From: UBA1562 sp041653955
GTDB taxonomy: Bacteria; Omnitrophota; Gorgyraeia; Gygaellales; Profunditerraquicolaceae
Assembly: GCA_041653955.1 (NCBI GenBank)
Contig: JBAZEH010000018.1
Span: 1-32,901 of the forward strand
Direction of reading: 5' to 3'
DNA: 32,901 nucleotides
The position numbers and the translations under genes were made by a program. Below, piece by piece: positions 7,209-15,606 of this stretch. The notes beneath the pieces were generated by a model. That model was given only the letters and a program-made list of their open reading frames with translations. It had not been told where the DNA came from and ran no database searches. Positions within the stretch are counted from its first letter, which is position 1, and each line of letters opens with the position of its first letter.

Positions 7209-7967
7209 TCAGGGGATTATTTTTGTGGGATGGCCTTCTGATGAGAGGCGGCCTTTCAATTCTACCGCGTCCTGGCGCGAACTCAATTTTCCGGCCCTTA
7301 CCCGGTAAGTTTTTACTCCGTTTGTATCCGCCTCTTCAAGATACGCATCATAACCTTTAGCCTTTAACTTATCGCGCAGGTTCCTGGCATTAGAAAAATT
7401 AACGAATGAACCTACCTGGACGGTATAATAGATATCCGTCATACCATACAGTTCCTTATCCAGGCTTATCTCCGGGCTCAAAGGGAATTCACTCTTCAGT
7501 TTATTCAGGTATAACCCCGCCCCCCTCGTATCCCCCTGCTTAAGAGCGGCCTGGCTTAGCCGGTAATAAAGAGAAGGGGTAAGTTTACCGCGCGCTCCTG
7601 CCCGCAGGGCTGCCTCATAATACTCCCGCGCTCTATCGTAATCTCCCCGCAGGAAATAGCTATCCCCCAACCCTAATTCCGCCTCATCCTTTAACGCGCT
7701 TCCTTTAAACTCTTTCAGGATTATCTCAAAGATATCCCCGGCGCGCAGGTAGTTACCATCCTTAAGATAGGCCAAACCCAGGATATAATACAATTCATCC
7801 AGGTTATCGTGGTGGCCGCTGTAACCCGCCAGGGACTTCTCGCCCTCAACCATCGCGGACCTGTAATCTCCTTTCATTAGATAGGATTTCGCCCTCTCCA
7901 GGTCCAGGCAATACGCCTCCCCTGCCAGGGAGAACAGGATAAAAAAAGTTATTATAACTTTAAGCAT
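7209..7967 (-). CDS. Exported TPR protein with C-terminal SPOR (peptidoglycan-binding) domain
   Basis: This 252-residue protein begins with a signal peptide (hydrophobic residues 2-16, likely cleaved after A-Y-C or nearby; the cysteine does not fit a lipobox). Residues of about 25-165 hold TPR-like helices, such as Y-Y-I-L-G-L-A-Y-L-K-D-G-N-Y and A-E-L-G-L-G-D-S-Y-F-L-R-G-D-Y. Residues of about 180-252 form a SPOR domain: Y-T-V-Q-V-G-S-F, A-R-N-L-R-D-K-L-K-A-K-G-Y, Y-R-V-R-A-G. SPOR domains bind glycan strands stripped of stem peptides at division sites, so the protein is probably periplasmic and linked to cell-wall remodelling. The start overlaps the end of miaB by 16 bases. The specific role is not known. 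Confidence 0.85.
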   Translation of the reverse strand: MLKVIITFFILFSLAGEAYCLDLERAKSYLMKGDYRSAMVEGEKSLAGYSGHHDNLDELYYILGLAYLKDGNYLRAGDIFEIILKEFKGSALKDEAELGLGDSYFLRGDYDRAREYYEAALRAGARGKLTPSLYYRLSQAALKQGDTRGAGLYLNKLKSEFPLSPEISLDKELYGMTDIYYTVQVGSFVNFSNARNLRDKLKAKGYDAYLEEADTNGVKTYRVRAGKLSSRQDAVELKGRLSSEGHPTKIIP

Positions 7968-9085
7968 TTCTTTTTCCGCGAGATATCCTTCTGTATATCC
8001 AGTATAACCTTATGCCTTCTTTCTTTCTCCTCCCTCTTTACATCATCCGGCAGGCTGGCTGCCCCGGTGTGAGGGCGCGGAGAATATTTAAAAATATACG
8101 CCGAATCAAACTCAACTTCAAGGACCAGGCCGCGTGTATCCTGAAAATCTTCTTCGGTTTCCGTGGGGAAGCCCACGATTATATCGGTAGTCAGGGCCCC
8201 TCTCTTTACAATTCTACGATAATTATCCGCCAAATCCAAATAAAAGTTTCTGTTATAACCGCGGTTCATCATCCCAAGGACCCTGTCCGAACCTGACTGC
8301 GCGGGCAGATGCAGGTATTTTTTCAGTTTCTCCGCTTTGGCCATGGCTTCAAATAAAGCGCGCCCCGTATCCCTGGGATGCGAAGTGATAAAAGAAAACT
8401 CCTTAAGCCCCTTGATCAGATTGACGCGCCCAATGAGACCGGAGAAATCCATATCACCATCACGATAGGAGTTCACATTCTGGCCCAACAAGGTAATACT
8501 TGTTATCCCCGCGCTTATTGCCCCTTCTATCTCTTTAAGGATATCTTTGTAGCTGCGGTTACGGAGCGCTCCGCGCACGTAAGGGACTACGCAATAAGAA
8601 CAAAAATTAGAGCATCCTTCAGAGATAACCACATACGCGTGCGCCTTATCTTCATAAAAACCGGTATGGTATATCTGTTCCGGCCTTATTTCACCATCCG
8701 TCTCCCATATTTTTCTCTCAAATGGACTGCCCGCGGACAGGCTTTGGATTATCCGGGGGATCTTATGGATATCCGAAGGGCCCACGGCAAAATCTACCGA
8801 AGGGGAACGTTCAAATATCTTTTCTTTGTAGTTCTGCGCCATGCACCCGACAATACCGATAACAGGCCTTTTGGGGAACCCGGATACCCTCCCGGCTTCA
8901 GACCAAACCTTATCTTCGGCGTGCTGGCGCACCGAGCAGGTATTAAAGAGAACAATATCTGCCTGCGCGGGGTCATCGGCGATCCGAAACCCCTCTCTTA
9001 TGAGGAGCCCTGAAATTACCTCGGAATCCCGGATATTCATCTGGCATCCGAAAGTCCGGAGAAATACGCTTATTTTTTTATCCAT
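7952..9085 (-). CDS. miaB: tRNA-2-methylthio-N6-dimethylallyladenosine synthase MiaB, lacking the TRAM domain
   Basis: This radical-SAM methylthiotransferase converts i6A37 to ms2i6A37 in tRNA. Counting from the ATG at 9085, the N-terminal cluster cysteines are C14 (T-F-G-C-Q-M-N), C50 (N-T-C-S-V-R) and C81 (G-C-M-A). The radical-SAM motif CxxxCxxC is at 158, 162 and 165. The protein is 377 residues, whereas typical MiaB proteins have about 440-470. It ends at D-I-Q-K-D-I-S-R-K-K-K, the point where the RNA-binding TRAM domain normally begins. The TPR-SPOR gene starts within its last codons, so no hidden TRAM follows. A TTG at 9097 overlapping the upstream stop is an alternative start, but the GAGGA motif is adjacent to it and better spaced for the ATG. 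Confidence 0.93.
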   Translation of the reverse strand: MDKKISVFLRTFGCQMNIRDSEVISGLLIREGFRIADDPAQADIVLFNTCSVRQHAEDKVWSEAGRVSGFPKRPVIGIVGCMAQNYKEKIFERSPSVDFAVGPSDIHKIPRIIQSLSAGSPFERKIWETDGEIRPEQIYHTGFYEDKAHAYVVISEGCSNFCSYCVVPYVRGALRNRSYKDILKEIEGAISAGITSITLLGQNVNSYRDGDMDFSGLIGRVNLIKGLKEFSFITSHPRDTGRALFEAMAKAEKLKKYLHLPAQSGSDRVLGMMNRGYNRNFYLDLADNYRRIVKRGALTTDIIVGFPTETEEDFQDTRGLVLEVEFDSAYIFKYSPRPHTGAASLPDDVKREEKERRHKVILDIQKDISRKKKCLKL

Positions 9086-9093
9086 TCCAAGTA

Positions 9094-10260
9094 TCAATCC
9101 TCTTTTTCTCTATCTCTTATTGCATCCAGGATCGCGCGCTTAGAACATTCCGAGAAAAGCTCATGCCCTCTATCCGAAAAATGCCATATATCGGCAAATG
9201 TAGTCTCGCGCTCCCCTGAAAGCGCGTTAGAGCAATCGTAGAAAAATGACGTTTTACCGTCTGACAGGGAACTAAGCCCTTCCCTTGCCCGGATAAAATC
9301 TTCCCTTAGCTCCCAGAAATGAAATCTCCTACTATGCACATTCAATATCTTCTTCTCTAAGAATGACGGCCGCTGTTTCTCCAGGATGAACGGCTGTAAT
9401 ATATATATTACCTTGAAACCATGGGCCCCTGCCAGTTTTTTCGCTTCAGCCATATTAGCAAGATAGTTTTCTACCCCGCTCCTTCCCCCCGGGCGCAGTG
9501 GGGGGTGGCTGGAACGGATTATGCCTCTTCTGTAAAAATTAATAACCGCCCTGTAATCTTTCAGGCTCCTTATAAGCCTTATGGTATTTGAACCGTTCAG
9601 CGGCCTGTATATCGTTCTATTAATCGCCTGCAGCCTTAACGGAAAAGACCCGGCATCTTTAACAATCACCAGGTCATTTAATCCGTTCACAAAAACTACG
9701 ATATCGGGTTTTATATCCAGGCCGTAATTCCTCAGGGCAGCCATCTCTTCATTACTTGTCCATCCTCCGCTGGCCAATATATATAGAACCACGGAATGCC
9801 CCTCATCCTCCAGATGCTCTCTTATGCGGGAGAAATACGTATGCTGTATATCCGAGGAATAAGCGCCAAACGCCACACTTGCCCCTACTATCAAAACCCT
9901 GCATTTGGCTCTTGCCCCCTCTTCTCCTGCTATCTGGTAACCTTTATCTGTTATATCCAACAACCCCGGCACTTTAACGAAAGGCTCAATAGTCCCTGTA
10001 TAGGGATCGGCTTTTTTCTGCCCTATCCGTGAACCCCAGTAGCCTTCCCTCGGCCCCTTTGGAGGTATTGGAAGCCCGCGCTCCGTATAGCTGCTTTCCC
10101 ACGCGAGCATATTTAAAGCCTTCCCTTCAGAGGTTATTTGCGGCGGCAGGACCTTGAGGATAAAATAAGAGGAAGCCTCTATAAGCAATGCAAGGAGTAA
10201 AAAAATAACCGCGCTAAAAATAAGGTTTTTTTTGATCATAGCCTTGGTTCCAAAAGGCAT
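9094..10260 (-). CDS. Membrane-anchored SGNH/GDSL hydrolase-like protein
   Basis: This 388-residue protein has one N-terminal membrane segment (about residues 13-33) and then an extracytoplasmic SGNH fold. Block I reads V-L-I-V-G-A-S-V-A-F-G, with the putative nucleophile S128 in a GAS rather than GDS context. Block III reads V-N-G-L-N-D, with N195. Block V near the C terminus reads D-I-W-H-F-S-D-R-G-H, the DxxH pair of the catalytic triad. Such proteins act as lipases, carbohydrate esterases or O-acetyl transferases on surface polysaccharides; the substrate here is unknown. It starts six bases after the exported 132-residue protein. An alternative ATG exists at 10239; the first is kept because of AAGG four bases upstream. 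Confidence 0.75.
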   Translation of the reverse strand: MPFGTKAMIKKNLIFSAVIFLLLALLIEASSYFILKVLPPQITSEGKALNMLAWESSYTERGLPIPPKGPREGYWGSRIGQKKADPYTGTIEPFVKVPGLLDITDKGYQIAGEEGARAKCRVLIVGASVAFGAYSSDIQHTYFSRIREHLEDEGHSVVLYILASGGWTSNEEMAALRNYGLDIKPDIVVFVNGLNDLVIVKDAGSFPLRLQAINRTIYRPLNGSNTIRLIRSLKDYRAVINFYRRGIIRSSHPPLRPGGRSGVENYLANMAEAKKLAGAHGFKVIYILQPFILEKQRPSFLEKKILNVHSRRFHFWELREDFIRAREGLSSLSDGKTSFFYDCSNALSGERETTFADIWHFSDRGHELFSECSKRAILDAIRDREKED

Positions 10261-10266
10261 ACTGCC

Positions 10267-10665
10267 TTACTTCTGGGGGCTTTGCAAGGCGGGCGTGCCG
10301 CTTTCCTGCGGACCGGCCAGAACGGAAAGAGGGTCCTTACGCGAACTAATATCCTGCTTGATCAAGCTGATCTCCAGGCTGATATTCTTTATCTCCTCTT
10401 CTATTCTTTCTATCCGCTTATCTAACTCGGAGAATTTTATAGATACATACTCTTCCGTTGACATCGGGACCACAAGGCTGCCCCTTTTTACAACAGGCAT
10501 ATCCTCTGGGATAACAAGCCGCAGGCCATCTACCTGCTTGAACATCTTGCCCTGTTCCTTCCGGGAATCAGGCGCAATATCTCCCTCTGCCGCGGAGGCC
10601 CGGGCATGCGCGAAAATCAAAACTACCGGCACTGACAGGATCATAATAAAATATCTTGCCGTCAT
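10267..10665 (-). CDS. Exported small protein of unknown function, C-terminal to the gsp cluster
   Basis: I do not recognise a family. The 132-residue product has a signal peptide (hydrophobic 6-20, cleavage likely after A-S-A at about residue 25). A short segment follows that is rich in valine and proline (V-I-P-E-D-M-P-V-V-K-R-G-S-L-V-V-P). Then comes a charged amphipathic helix of about 45 residues (E-L-D-K-R-I-E-R-I-E-E-E-I) that looks like a coiled coil, and a proline-rich tail. It lies 7 bases after another exported unknown and downstream of the PilO/GspM gene. Its position would suit an accessory periplasmic component of the secretion apparatus, but nothing in the sequence proves that. 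Confidence 0.6.
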   Translation of the reverse strand: MTARYFIMILSVPVVLIFAHARASAAEGDIAPDSRKEQGKMFKQVDGLRLVIPEDMPVVKRGSLVVPMSTEEYVSIKFSELDKRIERIEEEIKNISLEISLIKQDISSRKDPLSVLAGPQESGTPALQSPQK

Positions 10666-10672
10666 AATAATC

Positions 10673-11155
10673 TCAACGCACCATCTTCCTGGTTATCCCC
10701 GCCCTCAAGATAGTCAACCTGCTGGATTCCGCTTCTATCATCTTGTTGAGATCGGAAAAAATGATCTTCATCCTCTCCACGGCTACTTTGGTGGGATTGT
10801 CTACTGCCTGAGCGGAAGAGACAAGGCTACTTATATTCGCTTCGTTCGTCTTCTTGATATCCGATAGCCAGCTCAATAGGTAATTTACTGCCGCTTCCGT
10901 CAATTCCTGCTTCTTTATGGTCTCAACTATCGCTACCATGGAAAAATACGCGTCTAGCTGGTTCATAGCGATAAAACAGGAATCCCACATGCTGGTCAGA
11001 AGGACAACGTCCCTTGAATTCTTCAAGAGTAATTTTATATTATTAGATTCCTTCATGACCCTTGAATGCATATTCATCAAAGCGTTGTTGGCGGAATAAG
11101 CGGTAGCAGTCAAAAAGAGGCATAACGCGAGACTGAATAATACGGTCTTTCTCAT
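10673..11155 (-). CDS. Exported helical protein of unknown function, next to the gsp cluster
   Basis: I do not recognise a family. The ATG at 11155 is chosen because AAAGGAGG lies five bases upstream; a TTG eight codons earlier is unlikely. The product is 160 residues, with a clear signal peptide (MRKTVLFSLALCLFL, cleavage near A-Y-S). The mature part is almost entirely amphipathic helix without repeats, ending in R-K-M-V-R. It is encoded 20 bases after the PilO/GspM gene and 7 bases before another exported unknown. A periplasmic accessory role in pseudopilus assembly is possible by position only. Confidence 0.62.
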   Translation of the reverse strand: MRKTVLFSLALCLFLTATAYSANNALMNMHSRVMKESNNIKLLLKNSRDVVLLTSMWDSCFIAMNQLDAYFSMVAIVETIKKQELTEAAVNYLLSWLSDIKKTNEANISSLVSSAQAVDNPTKVAVERMKIIFSDLNKMIEAESSRLTILRAGITRKMVR

Positions 11156-11175
11156 ATACCCTCCTTTATTTAAAC

Positions 11176-11739
11176 TCAAGGCATAGCCATCCTGGATACC
11201 GACATCGCGCAGCGTATAACGCTTGTCTCTGCGGATCTCTGGCTAATCTGCAGTTTCTCTATAATAAGCAATAACGCGGAGTTTTCTAAGCCGTACATAA
11301 AATCTATCAGCTGCTCCATCTGCGCTTCGCAGTTCAAATTGATTGTAAACTTCCTGGCCGGCCCTTCATCTCTTACCGACGCCGGCTTTATATCTATAAG
11401 ATACACCATACTTTTACCGGCGATATTCTCAATCTCTTTTAAAAGGATGGTATTTTCTTCTTCTTCGGACTTGGCGGGCTTGAAAAATGAGGAATATTTG
11501 CTGCTCTCTCTGACGATCTTGTCCTTCATCGCGATTATGCGCATATCCCTTCTTATTGCCTCAGCTTTGCTATCTATCTCTTTATTCAGGGTGTCTATCT
11601 TATAGGCGACAGGATATATTATTAAACGGTCCATAACCGCCAGGACCGCCAGGGAAAGCGAAAAATAAAGCATATAGCGCTGCCTTTTCGGAAGACGGGA
11701 AATATACGCGTAAACCTCATGGATCTTGAATATTTTCAT
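11176..11739 (-). CDS. PilO/GspM-like inner-membrane assembly-platform protein
   Basis: At 187 residues it has the architecture of PilO and GspM: a short basic cytoplasmic N terminus (S-R-L-P-K-R-Q-R), one membrane helix (about 24-42), a coiled coil (about 45-80), then a periplasmic ferredoxin-like fold (about 100-187). These proteins pair with PilN/GspL in the inner-membrane platform. Its ATG overlaps the stop of the PilM-PilN/GspL-like gene by four bases, the expected partner and order. Sequence identity in this family is low, so the call rests mainly on architecture and position. Confidence 0.75.
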   Translation of the reverse strand: MKIFKIHEVYAYISRLPKRQRYMLYFSLSLAVLAVMDRLIIYPVAYKIDTLNKEIDSKAEAIRRDMRIIAMKDKIVRESSKYSSFFKPAKSEEEENTILLKEIENIAGKSMVYLIDIKPASVRDEGPARKFTINLNCEAQMEQLIDFMYGLENSALLLIIEKLQISQRSAETSVIRCAMSVSRMAMP

Positions 11740-13223
11740 ATATTGTCATCCTTTTCAAAAGCGCAGTTTATTTCAAAATCCGAAAGGTCCCTGGCGCCGT
11801 CTTTGCGTTTTGAGGTATATTTCGTCTTTACGTCCTTAAAAAATCCGGACTTCTCCATAATATCAACAAAAGAGAATGCCGCCGACATGGACTCCGCGGT
11901 GCCCCTTATGGCAAGTTTACCCTGGACATCATAACGGATATCATCCAGCTTCACGCTAAGCGGAGTAATGGCGTGTAGCTCTGTAATGACATCAAGTGAG
12001 TGGCCGCGGTTCACAAGATAGTTCCTTATTATGCGTATCTCCAGGAAATCCCTTTCCAGTTCCCTGGCCTCCTCGCTCAAAGCCGTATATTTCCTATCTA
12101 GGTTCTTCAGGTGGGCGCTCTTAAAATAGATCTTGCTAACCAGCATAAGGACGATCAACACAAAAATAGTCATAATGTATACGCCGGTCTTTATAAGATC
12201 TTTCCCCCTCTCTTCAAGGGACATCCTCAACTTTATCTCTTCAGGGATCAGGTCAACCTTAGCCTGATCAAGCGCCAGGACCGGGCTGATCAGGTCTAAA
12301 AAGGAGACTTTCCTAAAGAGTGAGACCTCCCTTAGGATATCCGCGGCAACGTTCATGCCGGGAAAATACGAAACAACCCTTACTGGGATACGCAATGCAT
12401 TACCCAGGTTCATATCCAGGCCCCTTAACTGGTCAGCTGCCCCGGTAAGGATAAAGATATTGGGATTATTTTCAACATTCTCCCCGTGGTAAGCCTCCAG
12501 GGACCTGCGCAGTTCTTCAATAAACCTTGGTTCAGACCTCTCCCTGTCTGCGCTAAGATGTTCTGCCCCTATCGGTATTGACCTGATAAATATAGTTTTA
12601 CCCTTCAACACCACGGTAAATTCTGAGAAAAACGCGTCAATATGGGTAACGCAAAAGGGAAGTTCGCTGTTTTCCAGTTTCGCCGCCTTAAGCATGAAAC
12701 GCGAGACCCCCTCCACGGCAAGAAGGGCCCTATCAAGCTTTAAACCGGCTTTATCCAGTATATCGGATTGCCTCTTTATGATATTACGCGTAAGTATGAC
12801 CAGGAGTATCTTGGTATAACTGCGCTTATAGACACCCGCTTCTATATAATCAACGATTATCTCATCGCGCGAATAAGGCGTGTGGTGGCCGGCCTGCAGG
12901 CTGATAATCTCCCTTATCTCTCTGGGGTCGACAGAAGGCACCTCTATATTCTTGGTGATTACCATATGTGAAGGAATGATATTTATAACTTCGGGTTTCT
13001 TTATCTGAAGTTCGTTTACGCATGAACGGACCAGCCTGGATATATCTATATCCGATAAACCGCTGGTATCCTTATAGAATATTTTAGCGAGTTCCTGCCT
13101 GTTGGGGAACAACCTGATATGAGCGATCTTGAAATGATTGGTATCCAGCTCAATCGCCAGGATATCCCGCCTCGCGATCGCCGAATAAAACGACTTGAAC
13201 CCGGGTAATTTAAATTTGAACAT
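11736..13223 (-). CDS. gspL: GspL-like assembly protein (PilM-type actin fold fused to a PilN-like part)
   Basis: This 495-residue protein combines two units. Residues of about 15-330 resemble the cytoplasmic actin-like PilM/GspL domain: I-L-A-I-E-L-D-T-N-H-F-K at the start, a V-D-Y-I-E-A segment, and F-I-L-T-G-A-A-D-Q-L-R-G-L in the last subdomain. A membrane helix at about 346-366 and a coiled coil are followed by a PilN-like periplasmic domain (about 400-495). In type IV pili these are two proteins, PilM and PilN; in type II secretion they form the single protein GspL. It recruits the GspE ATPase to the platform. It follows gspK by six bases and overlaps the PilO/GspM gene by four. Confidence 0.82.
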   Translation of the reverse strand: MFKFKLPGFKSFYSAIARRDILAIELDTNHFKIAHIRLFPNRQELAKIFYKDTSGLSDIDISRLVRSCVNELQIKKPEVINIIPSHMVITKNIEVPSVDPREIREIISLQAGHHTPYSRDEIIVDYIEAGVYKRSYTKILLVILTRNIIKRQSDILDKAGLKLDRALLAVEGVSRFMLKAAKLENSELPFCVTHIDAFFSEFTVVLKGKTIFIRSIPIGAEHLSADRERSEPRFIEELRRSLEAYHGENVENNPNIFILTGAADQLRGLDMNLGNALRIPVRVVSYFPGMNVAADILREVSLFRKVSFLDLISPVLALDQAKVDLIPEEIKLRMSLEERGKDLIKTGVYIMTIFVLIVLMLVSKIYFKSAHLKNLDRKYTALSEEARELERDFLEIRIIRNYLVNRGHSLDVITELHAITPLSVKLDDIRYDVQGKLAIRGTAESMSAAFSFVDIMEKSGFFKDVKTKYTSKRKDGARDLSDFEINCAFEKDDNI

Positions 13224-13229
13224 CCCCTG

Positions 13230-14243
13230 TTAACTCTCCCTCCAGTATAATATCTGTGCGTCTTTATTCACAACGCAGGTGGCCGCTTGAGTAACCTTCC
13301 TGTTATTAATACTCCCCCTGCTTATTATCGTAAAATTACCCGAAGCCACACCCAATCTATCGGCCGCTACCTCGCTGATCTGCGCCAATTGCGAGGGGCT
13401 CAGGTCAAAAGACCGGCTTAATAAAGGGGCTATGCCGGAAACCGTCTCAAATACGTTATCGTCGCTGGTTCCGGGTATGCCGTCTTCTCCGCAGCGGAAG
13501 GTTATAACCTTATCAGCCATCTCCTGGCTAAGGCCGACGGCTAAAAGCGCGACACGGGAGGCGGTATTCACATTAACCCTTCCCTCTCCGTATATAGTAA
13601 CATAATCTTTAATCTTCTCATAAATCTCTTTATTCATGCCCCTTATCAGTATTATCTCTTCAGGCACCTGAAGATCGGCATCTTTAGCTTCGTAAGGGCG
13701 CGGGAGCCCGGTATAATAACTGTCCTCGGCCCCCCCTATAAGGTTATTTGTGATATTATCGCTATCTCTCCAATCGACCACCGCGTATGCCAGTTCCTGG
13801 GCATCCTTCTCATCCATACGCAGCAATATACGGAAAAGCCGCTCCAGGGTATTTTCATCTGCCCTGTTAATATTTATCTTTCTTTCTTCATCAATGAGCC
13901 CGTATTTCGTCACGCGGGAAGCGGATATCTCATCAAAGTATTCGTAAGAGACCGAAGCAAAACCATCCCCTGCCCTTATATTTGAGAATATAGCAGGGTT
14001 ATCGCATATACTGTCCCCAAAAGAATAAAAGTTTTTTTGCTCCCGGTTTTTCAGTGCCGCGATCGCCTTTTTCGCTCCCGCATCGCAAATATAATGAAGC
14101 TTATTCCTGTCCTGGATCCTGCTTACCAGCGCTATCTTCTGCCTGATAACCTCGCTTAAAACAAGCGCAAAAGAGGTCAACATAAAAAGCGTCCATATCA
14201 CGATTATCAATATACTTCCCCTGCCCGCGTTTTCTTTAATCAT
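13230..14243 (-). CDS. gspK: Type II secretion minor pseudopilin GspK
   Basis: At 337 residues it has normal GspK length. The N terminus has a short leader ending N-A-G-R-G before a hydrophobic helix (S-I-L-I-I-V-I-W-T-L-F-M). It lacks the Glu at position 5 that other pseudopilins have, as is usual for GspK. The body carries the family landmarks: K-I-N-I-N-R-A-D followed by an alpha domain (A-Y-A-V-V-D-W-R-D-S-D) and N-V-N-T-A-S, a helix-hairpin-helix-like motif. GspK caps the tip complex GspI-J-K. It begins one base after gspJ ends and is followed by the GspL-like gene, the standard gsp order. Confidence 0.92.
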   Translation of the reverse strand: MIKENAGRGSILIIVIWTLFMLTSFALVLSEVIRQKIALVSRIQDRNKLHYICDAGAKKAIAALKNREQKNFYSFGDSICDNPAIFSNIRAGDGFASVSYEYFDEISASRVTKYGLIDEERKININRADENTLERLFRILLRMDEKDAQELAYAVVDWRDSDNITNNLIGGAEDSYYTGLPRPYEAKDADLQVPEEIILIRGMNKEIYEKIKDYVTIYGEGRVNVNTASRVALLAVGLSQEMADKVITFRCGEDGIPGTSDDNVFETVSGIAPLLSRSFDLSPSQLAQISEVAADRLGVASGNFTIISRGSINNRKVTQAATCVVNKDAQILYWRES

Positions 14244-14244
14244 C

Positions 14245-14838
14245 CTATCCAGCGACAGGTATACTCACTGTCTTTGCAATAACGCTATCCTGGCCATCGC
14301 CGGTAAATTCCAATTCAAGCCTAACCGCCAAAGGCGGGTCCTTCCCGGGCCAATCATCGCTCCACAGCAATTCTTTGCTCTCTTTATCATAATAATAATA
14401 CCGGAAATTCAGGGCCCTTACCCCTCTTAAGGCCTCTTCAGGCGCGCCCTCCCTGCCGCTATACGAATCCGAGATATCCAGGCGCCATTTCTGCAACGCG
14501 CCTTTTTGCGGATCGTAATCATAAATGATCTTCCCGGGCGCGTCAACTCCTGCCTCACCGAATCTGACAAGAGAAGGGAATTCCAGCCTCTCTCTGCTGC
14601 CGAAGAAACTTACCGGGCTGAATTTCAGCGTATTTCTAAGCTCGCGGCCGAATTTATCAAAGAATAACGCGTAATCCTCCTCGGGGATGGAGGCGCTGGC
14701 CCTGCGCCATATCTTGACCCCGTTATCCAGCGTAGAGTATATCGCAAGCGATATGAACGCTACTATGGATGCCGTGATCAACAGTTCAATAAGAGTAAAC
14801 CCGCCCTTACCATTATTCCCTGGCGATAGATAACGCAT
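14245..14838 (-). CDS. gspJ: Type II secretion minor pseudopilin GspJ
   Basis: This prepilin-like protein has the leader ending G-K-G-G, then F-T-L-I-E-L-L-I-T-A-S, the prepilin peptidase site with Glu5. The start at 14838 (MRYLSPGNN) gives a 13-residue leader with AAGG eight bases upstream; an ATG at 14886 would give an overlong leader and a larger overlap. The body is a GspJ-like beta domain of about 165 residues (R-A-L-N-F-R-Y-Y-Y-Y-D near the C terminus is typical). It overlaps gspI by 26 bases. GspJ sits under GspK in the pseudopilus tip. Confidence 0.88.
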   Translation of the reverse strand: MRYLSPGNNGKGGFTLIELLITASIVAFISLAIYSTLDNGVKIWRRASASIPEEDYALFFDKFGRELRNTLKFSPVSFFGSRERLEFPSLVRFGEAGVDAPGKIIYDYDPQKGALQKWRLDISDSYSGREGAPEEALRGVRALNFRYYYYDKESKELLWSDDWPGKDPPLAVRLELEFTGDGQDSVIAKTVSIPVAG

Positions 14839-15202
14839 AAGCCGACCTTGATAAATATATATTTTTGTTTCCTCTCGGAAAAGCAAGGCGCAGGTCTATG
14901 CTGAATAACCCGGGCTGATCGCCCTGCGGGCCGCAGGCAAGCTCCCATCTGACCTGGCGGTTATTATTTAAATATTCACCCGACCCCTCGCCGGTATATA
15001 CCCCGCTATTTGACAATTCATCCTGCGCCTGCCATATCTTTTCATCCATCCAATTGGAATTTTTCAGATAATTCTCGTAGTAATTAAAGGCGTCCAGCGT
15101 CCTGAAGAGGGCTTCGTATACGAAGACCACCCCGAATGCGAGTATGGCGGACGCGGCCATTACTTCTATCAGCGTAAACCCCTTATTCCCAGTTCTTGAC
15201 AT
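14813..15202 (-). CDS. gspI: Type II secretion minor pseudopilin GspI
   Basis: The start at 15202 gives a compact leader M-S-R-T-G-N-K-G before F-T-L-I-E-V-M-A-A-S-A-I-L-A, a perfect class III signal with Glu5; another ATG lies seven codons upstream. The mature protein is about 121 residues with a single N-terminal helix and a small beta domain, as in GspI/GspV. The order G, I, J, K without GspH between G and I is noteworthy; the overlaps with gspG (20 bases) and gspJ suggest strict co-translation. Confidence 0.87.
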   Translation of the reverse strand: MSRTGNKGFTLIEVMAASAILAFGVVFVYEALFRTLDAFNYYENYLKNSNWMDEKIWQAQDELSNSGVYTGEGSGEYLNNNRQVRWELACGPQGDQPGLFSIDLRLAFPRGNKNIYLSRSAYALSIARE

Positions 15203-15593
15203 CGTCGGCGCTCTCAACACCATCTCTGCCTAAAGAATACAGGTCATAATCCGAACTCCTGTGCTCACCCGGGCACTTATACTGGTACTCCCTCCCCCAT
15301 GGGTCTACAGCTTTCTTCTCCAGGTAGGGCCCATTCCAGTTATTTGCCGATCCCGGCCGGGATAATAACGCCCCCAAACCTTCCGCTGTAGATGGGTATG
15401 ACCCGTTATCCAATTCATACATCTTCAGGGCGGTAGCGATATTCGCCCTCACATCGGCAGTAGCGGCAGAGACACGTGCCTGCTCGCCTCTCCCGGCAAA
15501 GCGCGGCATCACCATAGCTACCAGCGCTCCTATAATTATGACCACCAGCATCAACTCTATCAGGGTAAAACCCCCCTGGCCCTTCCTGTTCAT
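15183..15593 (-). CDS. gspG: Type II secretion major pseudopilin GspG
   Basis: The leader M-N-R-K-G-Q-G-G precedes F-T-L-I-E-L-M-L-V-V-I-I-I-G, with cleavage between G8 and F9 and Glu at mature position 5. The C-terminal half has the GspG signature Y-P-S-T-A-E-G-L, W-N-G-P-Y-L, D-P-W-G-R-E-Y-Q-Y and D-Y-D-L-Y-S-L-G-R-D-G, the last being the calcium-binding loop. The length of 136 is typical. AAAGGAG precedes the ATG by seven bases, the strongest ribosome binding site in the cluster, which suits the most abundant pseudopilin. Confidence 0.96.
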   Translation of the reverse strand: MNRKGQGGFTLIELMLVVIIIGALVAMVMPRFAGRGEQARVSAATADVRANIATALKMYELDNGSYPSTAEGLGALLSRPGSANNWNGPYLEKKAVDPWGREYQYKCPGEHRSSDYDLYSLGRDGVESADDVKNWE

Positions 15594-15606
15594 GGCGTAT
15601 CTCCTT

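Noticed and set aside
8378..9013. Plus-strand open frame of 211 codons opposite miaB
   Set aside because: It is the mirror of a gene with all family cysteines in place, so it is a shadow frame.
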